Assembly: GCA_038236865.1 (NCBI GenBank)
Contig: JBBRZI010000023.1
Span: 1 to 17,348, forward strand
Length of the DNA stretch: 17,348 bases
Direction of reading: 5' to 3'
Origin: UBA4729 sp038236865
Lineage (GTDB): Bacteria > Patescibacteriota > Saccharimonadia > Saccharimonadales > UBA4665
A model generated the notes under the pieces. The model worked only from the letters and a program-made list of their open reading frames with translations. It had not been told where the DNA came from and searched no databases. The translations under genes were made by a program, and so were the position numbers. Shown piece after piece: positions 6,041 to 12,042 of this stretch. Each line of letters starts with the position of its first letter. Within the stretch, counting starts at the first letter, position 1.

Positions 6041-6049
6041 TGTTAGAAT
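6041..6049 (+). promoter_or_regulatory. Extended -10 promoter of tig
   Basis: TG-T-TAGAAT is an extended -10 element ending 8 nt before the tig ATG. The predicted mRNA would begin 1-3 nt before the start codon. No Shine-Dalgarno sequence is visible, consistent with a near-leaderless transcript. Confidence 0.5.
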
Positions 6050-6057
6050 GGGTCACT

Positions 6058-7341
6058 ATGCAAGTAAAGCAAGATATATCCGGAACCACCGTCAAATTAA
6101 CCGTTAACCCTAATCAGGCGCAAATTGCGGCGAGCAAACACGAAGCCGTCCAACGTTTGGGCAAGAATCTGAAGCTCCAAGGCTTCCGTCCGGGCAAAGC
6201 GCCGATTGCTCTGATCGAGAAAAGTCTTGACCCCAATCTGCTCCAATCGGAGTTTCTCGATATTATTGTGAACCACGTCTACATCTTGGCACTACAGCAG
6301 CAAAAAGTTCGCCCAGTTACCCAGCCCGAAGTCAGTATTCTTAAATTCGTGCCGTACAGTGAACTGGAAATCCAGTATCAGGTGGAGGCTATCGGCGATA
6401 TCAAATTACCCGATTATACGAAGATCAAAATCACCAAAAAGCCCGTCAAGATCGTTGCCAAAGACGTCGATGAAGTTATCGACAATCTGCGCAGTCGCGC
6501 GAGCGATAAAACAGAAGTGGCTCGGGCAGCGGCCGATGGTGACGAAGTCGTTTTGGATTTTAAAGGTGTCGACGCCGGCACCAAGGCGCCCATTACCGGT
6601 GCTGACGGCCAGGCTTACCCGCTGGTGCTTGGTAGCAACAGCTTTATCCCTGGGTTTGAAGCTGAAGTTGTCGGTCTTAAGCCTGGTGACAGCAAAGACT
6701 TTACGATTACATTTCCAGCCGATTACGGTTCGGTCGAACTCCAAAGCAAGGTCGTTATGTTTACCATTACTGTGCATAAGGTGCTTGCAGTTGTGCCGCC
6801 CAAAGCTGACGATGCCTTTGCGGCAACGGTTGGGCCATTCAAGTCGCTGGTTGAATTGCGTACCGATATCGAAAAGCAACTGCTGGCCGAGAAGACCGCG
6901 CAGTCGGAACGTGAGTACGATAACGAGCTGTTAGAGGCGATGGCCAAGAAAACAAACGTCACCATCCCTACAGTCTTGGTTGATGACGAGATTGACCGAA
7001 TTGAAGCTGAAGAGAAGCGCAATCTCGTCTACCGTGGTCAAACCTGGCAGGAGCACTTGGCCGCTGAAGGCGTCACCGAAGCGCAGCACCGCGAAAAGAA
7101 CCGTGACGGCGCCGATTTGCGAGTGCGGGCCGGCTTGGTTTTGGCGGAGATCGCCGAACAGCAACACATCAGCGTTCAACCCGAAGAGCTTGAGATGCAC
7201 TTACAACTCCTCAGGAACCAGTACACCGACCCCAACATGCAGGCGGAGATCGATAAGCCCGACAATCGCCGCGAAATCGCCTCGCGTTTGTTGAGCGAAA
7301 AGACTATCGCCGCCGTTAAACTGCAGATTGCCCAGAAGTAA
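6058..7341 (+). CDS. tig: Trigger factor, ribosome-associated chaperone
   Basis: Trigger factor binds the ribosome at the tunnel exit and shields nascent chains. The protein has 427 residues from the ATG at 6058 (MQVKQDISG), close to the usual 430. GFRPGKAP (42-49) is the ribosome-docking signature of the N-terminal domain. An FKBP-type peptidyl-prolyl isomerase domain follows (about 155-245), with GDEVVLDFKG, LVLGSNSFIPGFE and GLKPGDSKDFTITFPADYG. The rest is the helical C-terminal chaperone domain, ending VKLQIAQK. An in-frame GTG at 5992 would add 22 residues across the palindrome and promoter, so it is rejected. clpP follows, as is common for tig-clpP gene pairs, but here clpP has its own CIRCE-controlled promoter and clpX is not adjacent. 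Confidence 0.94.
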   Translation: MQVKQDISGTTVKLTVNPNQAQIAASKHEAVQRLGKNLKLQGFRPGKAPIALIEKSLDPNLLQSEFLDIIVNHVYILALQQQKVRPVTQPEVSILKFVPYSELEIQYQVEAIGDIKLPDYTKIKITKKPVKIVAKDVDEVIDNLRSRASDKTEVARAAADGDEVVLDFKGVDAGTKAPITGADGQAYPLVLGSNSFIPGFEAEVVGLKPGDSKDFTITFPADYGSVELQSKVVMFTITVHKVLAVVPPKADDAFAATVGPFKSLVELRTDIEKQLLAEKTAQSEREYDNELLEAMAKKTNVTIPTVLVDDEIDRIEAEEKRNLVYRGQTWQEHLAAEGVTEAQHREKNRDGADLRVRAGLVLAEIAEQQHISVQPEELEMHLQLLRNQYTDPNMQAEIDKPDNRREIASRLLSEKTIAAVKLQIAQK

Positions 7342-7364
7342 TCCAAACCCCCGTAGCGGGCGTA

Positions 7365-7395
7365 AATTAGCACTCTTGACGCAAGAGTGCTAATT
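7365..7395. promoter_or_regulatory. CIRCE operator (HrcA binding site) upstream of clpP
   Basis: TTAGCACTC (7367-7375), a 9-bp spacer, then GAGTGCTAA (7385-7393) is a perfect match to the CIRCE consensus. The arms extend to 11 bp (AATTAGCACTC/GAGTGCTAATT). HrcA, a heat-labile repressor matured with GroEL, binds this element in the families where it has been studied. No hrcA gene lies in this window. Confidence 0.93.
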
Positions 7396-7404
7396 ATTTA
7401 TACT
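7376..7404 (+). promoter_or_regulatory. clpP promoter inside and after CIRCE
   Basis: TTGACG (7376-7381) is the -35 box and forms most of the CIRCE spacer. TATACT (7399-7404) is the -10 box, 17 bp away. Transcription would begin near 7411, leaving an ~86-nt leader. HrcA bound to CIRCE would directly block polymerase. Confidence 0.85.
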
Positions 7405-7484
7405 GAAACGCAGACGCTGGACCAGCTCTAATCTGAGCACGCGTCGAAGTTACGAGCAGCTGTTGAGGACGATTAATCAACCTA

Positions 7485-7492
7485 AGAGGAGG
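7485..7492 (+). promoter_or_regulatory. Strong ribosome binding site of clpP
   Basis: AGAGGAGG lies 4 nt before the ATG at 7497. It fixes the clpP start and contrasts with the SD-less hisS and tig. Confidence 0.8.
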
Positions 7493-7496
7493 CCAT

Positions 7497-8096
7497 ATGT
7501 CAGTACTGATTCCAACCGTTGTTGAAAACGAAGGCCGCTTTGAACGGGCCTATGACATTTATTCGCGGCTACTTAAGGACCGCATTATATTTCTCGGCAG
7601 CGATGTCAACGAGGCCACGGCCAATGTGGCCGTCGCCCAATTATTATTCCTCCAAGCCGAAGACGCCAAAAAAGACATTTATTTTTACATTAACAGCCCC
7701 GGTGGCAGCGTCTATGACGCCTTAGCTATTTACGACACCATGCAATACATCACCAACGACGTGCAGACCGTCGGTATTGGTGTCCAGGCTTCGGCCGCAG
7801 CCTTTTTGCTCAGTAGCGGCACCAAAGGCAAGCGTTTTGCGTTGCCGAACTCGACGATTATGATCCACCAACCGTCGAGCGGTACCCGTGGCAAAGTAAC
7901 TGATCAGGAAATCGAACTGCGCGAGAGTTTGCGTATCAAACAGCTACTCGAGAGCATCATGGCTAAAAACACCGGCCAGAAGCCCGAACTCATCCACGAA
8001 GATATGGAGCGCGACAAATGGCTGACAGCCGATCAGGCCAAGAAATATGGCATCATTGACGCCATCATCAGCAGCCCCCGAGCCCTCGACAAATAG
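7497..8096 (+). CDS. clpP: ATP-dependent Clp protease proteolytic subunit ClpP
   Basis: ClpP is the serine peptidase that forms a tetradecameric chamber with ClpX, ClpA or ClpC unfoldases. The protein has 199 residues, standard length. The N-terminus MSVLIPTVVENEGRFERAYDIYSRLL is typical, including the D-I-Y-S-R-L-L segment. YINSPGGSV (64-72) precedes the nucleophile. The triad is Ser99 (GVQASAAAFLLSSG), His124 (IMIHQPSSG) and Asp173 (MERDKWLTA). The usual AASMG around the serine is ASAAA here, replacing the Met after Ser. The catalytic residues are intact, so it should be active. Control by CIRCE implies heat- or misfolding-inducible expression through HrcA. A weak GCCGG/CCGGC hairpin (8096-8121) follows, then a long leader region before rpoB. 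Confidence 0.96.
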   Translation: MSVLIPTVVENEGRFERAYDIYSRLLKDRIIFLGSDVNEATANVAVAQLLFLQAEDAKKDIYFYINSPGGSVYDALAIYDTMQYITNDVQTVGIGVQASAAAFLLSSGTKGKRFALPNSTIMIHQPSSGTRGKVTDQEIELRESLRIKQLLESIMAKNTGQKPELIHEDMERDKWLTADQAKKYGIIDAIISSPRALDK

Positions 8097-8187
8097 CCGG
8101 TAGGGCTCATCGTAGGCCGGCCGAACGTGACATTGTAAAGCTACCTTGTCGCTTTGGAGCTGGCGCCCCCCACCGCTCGAATAGGTC

Positions 8188-8216
8188 TTGACAATGGGGG
8201 CGAAGCTCGGCATACT
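8188..8216 (+). promoter_or_regulatory. Promoter of the rpoBC operon
   Basis: A perfect -35 TTGACA (8188-8193), a 17-bp spacer and CATACT (8211-8216) predict a start near 8223 and a ~240-nt leader. CGCCCCC (8164-8170) and GGGGGCG (8196-8202) form an inverted repeat around the -35 box and could be an operator. Confidence 0.65.
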
Positions 8217-8363
8217 AAGTATCAAGAAGTAGTGTAAGTTGGGCAGCGCCTGGATTTTGATCAGTTCAGTCGCCAGATACCCCCTCTTAGAATCTTCGCG
8301 CGAATATAAAATAAGAAAACAGACACTAGAAATTAGGACACAGTAAGCCGCGCCATAGCGCCT

Positions 8364-8402
8364 GACTGGGATTTGTTTGCACGTGCAACTGAACGCCCAG
8401 TC
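8364..8402 (+). promoter_or_regulatory. Nested hairpin in the rpoB leader
   Basis: GACTGGG (8364-8370) pairs with CCCAGTC (8396-8402). The loop contains a perfect 12-bp palindrome TTGCACGTGCAA (8377-8388). The structure lies about 65 nt before rpoB, in the predicted leader RNA. It may be a regulatory RNA structure, an attenuator or a protein-binding palindrome; no ligand is suggested by the sequence. Confidence 0.5.
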
Positions 8403-8466
8403 GCTGACTGAGTACTGGTTTTTATGGTCTGATTACTAATTAATACAGGGGGCGTTGATAGTTAAT

Positions 8467-11400
8467 ATGGCGAAAGCTGCAATTTCACAAGCTAGTAAGC
8501 GCGTGTTCTACACGAAAGATACCAATGTACTCGACCTACCAAGTTTGGTAGATCACCAGAACAAATCGTTTCAATGGTTTGTGGCCGAAGGTCTTGGCGA
8601 ACTCCTCGCCGAAATCAGCCCAATTGATGACTACACGGGCGGAAAATTATCACTTAGTTTTAAGAACTATCACTTTGGCGACCCCAAACTGACTGAAGCT
8701 GTCGCTCGCGAGAACAATGTCAGCTATGAAGCGCCATTGCTCGCCAACGTCGAACTCATCAACAAGGTGACCGGTGAAGTCAAAGAGCAGGAAATCTACT
8801 TGGGTGATTACCCATGGATGACCAGCCGCGGTACGTTTGTTATCAACGGCGCCGAACGCGTCGTGGTCAGCCAGCTGATTCGCTCGGCCGGGGTGTTCTT
8901 TACTCGTGAACTCCACGGTACCTCCCACCTGTACGGCGCCAAGATTATCCCTGGCCGTGGGGCGTGGTTAGAATTCGAGACGGCCGCCAACGGCGCCCTC
9001 TACGTCAAGATCGATCGCAAACGCAAGATGCCCGTTACGACGCTACTGCGCGCGCTGGGTATGAACGAAGCGGCCATGCGCCAATCGTTCAAACACGTCG
9101 ACAGCGGCAAAGTTTCCCACATTGAAATTACCCTCGAAAAAGATCCGGCTCGTGGCCAAAATGACGCTTTGATCGAAGTCTACCGCCGCTTGCGGCCCGG
9201 TGACCTCGCCACGGTTGATAACGCCCGCAACCTGATCGAGAACATGTTCTACAACTTTAAGCGGTTCGACTTCAGTCGGGTGGGCCGCTACAAGCTCAAC
9301 AAGCGCCTCAACCTCGACGTCCCTAACACGACCGAGAACCGTGTCATGCGCCTGCAGGACATCCAAGCGATTGTTGCCGAAATTATTCGGCTTAATAATA
9401 CCCAAGAACCAGCCGACGATATCGACTCATTGGCCAACCGCCGCGTCAAATTGGTCGGTGAACTCGTCCAGCGCCAATTCCGGATCGGTTTGTTGCGCAT
9501 GGAGCGTAACACCAAGGACCGCATGAGCATGAGCGAGATCGAAACTGTCACCCCTGGGCAGTTGATCAACGCCCGCCCAATTGTGGCCGCCGTCCGCGAA
9601 TTCTTTGCTTCCTCACAATTGAGTCAGTTCATGGACCAGATCAACCCATTGTCTGAGCTCGCCCACAAGCGTCGCTTGAGCTCAATGGGTCCAGGTGGAC
9701 TGTCCCGCGAACGCGCCGGCTTCGAAGTCCGCGACGCCCACGCCACCCACTACGGTCGCATCTGTGCCGTCGAAACCCCAGAAGGCGCCAATATTGGTTT
9801 GGTGCTGAACCTCGCCAACTACGCCCGGGTCAACGACTACGGGTTTGTTGAAACACCGTACCGCAAGGTCATCATCGCCGTTACGGCGGCCGATGCCGCT
9901 GGCCACATTGCCTCGGCTAACCTCGAAACTGCCGATGGCAAGTTACTGGTTAAGAAAGGCGATACGATTACTGCCGCCGACGCTGCCAAACTCGCCAAAG
10001 TTACGACGCGTGTCACCTGGCCGGTGAAAGCTACAGTTACCCGTGACATCGTCTACCTCGACGCCTACGAAGAAGAAAGTGCGATTGTCGCCGGTGGCGG
10101 TAACGTCCTCGACGATGACGGTCACTTTGTATCGGAGCGGGTTGGTGCCCGTACGCACTTGTCTTCCGGTGAAGTCGACGCCAACGACGTCAACTACATG
10201 GACGCCGCTCGCAATCAGATTATCGGCTCCAGTGCCGGTCTGATTCCATTCATTGAGAAGAACTACGTTTACCGCTCACTGATGGGTAGTAACCAGCAAC
10301 GCCAAGCCGTACCGCTGATTCAGCCACACTCGCCGATTGTCGGTACCGGTCTCGAGGCTGCCGCCGCCCGTAACACCGGTCAGGTTGTCCTGGCCGAAGC
10401 TGACGGTGAAGTCATATCGGCCACTGCCCAGGCAGTCGTCGTTAAATATAAAGACGCCACCGGTACCTACGAACCACAGCGGTTTATTCGTTCCAACGAA
10501 GGCACCAGCGTCAACCAAAAGGTTGTCGTTGCCTCTGGCGATAAAGTCAAAACCGGCGATGTTCTCATCGAAGGTATGTCGATTGAGGGTGGTGAACTAG
10601 CCCTTGGTAAAGACCTGATTGTGGCCTTTATGCCCTGGGCCGGTTACAACTTCGAAGATGCTATCATCATTTCGCGTCGACTGGTTGAAGATGACGTCCT
10701 GACCAGTGTGCACATCGTCGACTTTATGATTGAAGTCCGCGAAACCAAGCTTGGTCCTGAAGTCGTTACCCGTGATATTCCGAACGTTTCCGAAGAAACC
10801 TTGCGTCACCTCGATGATGACGGTATTGTCCGCATCGGTGCCGAAGTCCACCCTGGCGATATCCTCGTCGGCAAGATTACCCCGAAGGGTGAACAGGAAC
10901 TCAGTAGCGAAGAGCGCTTGTTGCGCGCTATCTTTGGTGAAAAAGCCAAGGAAGTCCGTGACACCTCGCAACGCATGAGTAACGGCAAACACGGTAAAGT
11001 CGTCGGTGTGAAAGTCTTTAGTCGCGAAAACGGCCACGAACTTAAAGCCGGTGTCATTATGCAAATCCAGGTCTTTGTGGCCCAGATGCGCAAAATCGCC
11101 GTCGGTGACAAACTCGGTGGTCGCCACGGTAACAAGGGTGTGATTTCGCGCATTCTGCCCGCCGAAGACATGCCATTTACGGCCGACGGTACTCCTGTCG
11201 ACATCATTTTGAACCCCCTCGGCGTGCCATCTCGTATGAACGTCGGTCAGTTGTTTGAAACCCACCTCGGTATGGCTGCCCGTACCCTGGGCATCAAGGT
11301 GGCCAGCCCATCGTTCAACGGTGTCCCCGTGAGCAAAATTCAGGAACTTCTCAAAGAAGCCGGCCTGCCGGAAGACGGCAAGCAACAGCTCTACGACGGT

Positions 11401-12042
11401 CGCACCGGTGAAGCCTTCAAAGAGCGCACCACCACCGGCTCGATGTACATGATTAAGCTCAACCACATGGTGGCCGATAAGATCCACGCCCGTTCAACGG
11501 GGCCCTACACTATGGTCACCCAACAGCCACTTGGCGGTAAGGCCCAAAACGGCGGCCAGCGCTTTGGGGAAATGGAAGTATGGGCGTTAGAGGCCTACGG
11601 TGCCGCCACGACCCTGCAAGAAATGCTGACCATTAAGTCGGATGACGTCTACGGACGAAGCAAAGCCTACGAGTCGATCATCAAACGCACCGAAATCGTT
11701 GGTCCAAAAGTTCCAGAAAGCTTCAACGTCCTGGTAAAGGAGCTCCAAGGGCTCGGCCTCAAAGTCGACCTTGTGCACTCCGATAACTTGGTTGACGCCG
11801 AAAGCGTTCTGGCGACTAACATCAAGGAAGAAGCCGTACACCCGTCAGTGGTCATCGTACCCGAACCGTCCATCTCTGACGTCGATGTGACCGAAGAGGC
11901 TAGCATCGGTGAATTCTCGGTTGTTGATCTGGCTGACGACGTTGCAGTCGATACCAATGCTCTGGAAGATCTAAATGAAGGTGATCCGATCACGGTCACC
12001 GCCACAGACAATCAAACTGACAAAGAAGAGGAGACAGCGTAA
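8467..12042 (+). CDS. rpoB: DNA-directed RNA polymerase subunit beta
   Basis: This is the beta subunit of RNA polymerase, forming one pincer and much of the active cleft. The protein has 1191 residues from the ATG at 8467 and lacks the large E. coli lineage inserts. SSQLSQFMDQINPLSELAHKRRLSSMGPGG is the rifampicin region; Asp390, His400 and Ser405 correspond to E. coli D516, H526 and S531, all in the sensitive state, though N518 is Ile. SLMGSNQQRQAVPL and GDKLGGRHGNKG (880-891, Lys882 and Lys890) are the conserved active-site segments. GQRFGEMEVWALEAYGAA near the end contacts beta'. The C-terminus adds roughly 85 acidic, low-complexity residues ending NQTDKEEETA. An in-frame TTG at 8455 would add MIVN; the ATG is preferred but not certain. 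The stop overlaps rpoC by 1 nt. Confidence 0.97.
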   Translation: MAKAAISQASKRVFYTKDTNVLDLPSLVDHQNKSFQWFVAEGLGELLAEISPIDDYTGGKLSLSFKNYHFGDPKLTEAVARENNVSYEAPLLANVELINKVTGEVKEQEIYLGDYPWMTSRGTFVINGAERVVVSQLIRSAGVFFTRELHGTSHLYGAKIIPGRGAWLEFETAANGALYVKIDRKRKMPVTTLLRALGMNEAAMRQSFKHVDSGKVSHIEITLEKDPARGQNDALIEVYRRLRPGDLATVDNARNLIENMFYNFKRFDFSRVGRYKLNKRLNLDVPNTTENRVMRLQDIQAIVAEIIRLNNTQEPADDIDSLANRRVKLVGELVQRQFRIGLLRMERNTKDRMSMSEIETVTPGQLINARPIVAAVREFFASSQLSQFMDQINPLSELAHKRRLSSMGPGGLSRERAGFEVRDAHATHYGRICAVETPEGANIGLVLNLANYARVNDYGFVETPYRKVIIAVTAADAAGHIASANLETADGKLLVKKGDTITAADAAKLAKVTTRVTWPVKATVTRDIVYLDAYEEESAIVAGGGNVLDDDGHFVSERVGARTHLSSGEVDANDVNYMDAARNQIIGSSAGLIPFIEKNYVYRSLMGSNQQRQAVPLIQPHSPIVGTGLEAAAARNTGQVVLAEADGEVISATAQAVVVKYKDATGTYEPQRFIRSNEGTSVNQKVVVASGDKVKTGDVLIEGMSIEGGELALGKDLIVAFMPWAGYNFEDAIIISRRLVEDDVLTSVHIVDFMIEVRETKLGPEVVTRDIPNVSEETLRHLDDDGIVRIGAEVHPGDILVGKITPKGEQELSSEERLLRAIFGEKAKEVRDTSQRMSNGKHGKVVGVKVFSRENGHELKAGVIMQIQVFVAQMRKIAVGDKLGGRHGNKGVISRILPAEDMPFTADGTPVDIILNPLGVPSRMNVGQLFETHLGMAARTLGIKVASPSFNGVPVSKIQELLKEAGLPEDGKQQLYDGRTGEAFKERTTTGSMYMIKLNHMVADKIHARSTGPYTMVTQQPLGGKAQNGGQRFGEMEVWALEAYGAATTLQEMLTIKSDDVYGRSKAYESIIKRTEIVGPKVPESFNVLVKELQGLGLKVDLVHSDNLVDAESVLATNIKEEAVHPSVVIVPEPSISDVDVTEEASIGEFSVVDLADDVAVDTNALEDLNEGDPITVTATDNQTDKEEETA

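Larger units (their letters stand above)
8097..8466. other. Long intergenic leader between clpP and rpoB
   Basis: These 370 bp hold no credible gene. They contain a consensus-like promoter (8188-8216), an inverted repeat flanking its -35 box, a 10-bp palindrome TTCGCGCGAA (8295-8304) and a nested hairpin (8364-8402). The canonical rplK-rplA-rplJ-rplL genes that usually precede rpoB are absent, so any L10-type autoregulation would need a different arrangement. Confidence 0.7.

Noticed and set aside
5992..6057. Upstream GTG start for tig
   Set aside because: It would translate the palindrome and the extended -10 promoter; trigger factor homology starts at the ATG at 6058.
8455..8466. TTG start giving MIVN before the RpoB ATG
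   Set aside because: The SD-like AGGGGG would lie only 2 nt from TTG; ATG at 8467 gives a usual N-terminus. It cannot be excluded without 5' mapping.
10597..11487. 296-residue minus-strand open frame opposite rpoB
   Set aside because: It is the antisense of strongly conserved rpoB sequence, with biased composition (many His, Asp, Phe, Val) typical of shadow frames in GC-rich codons, and shows no recognisable motif.
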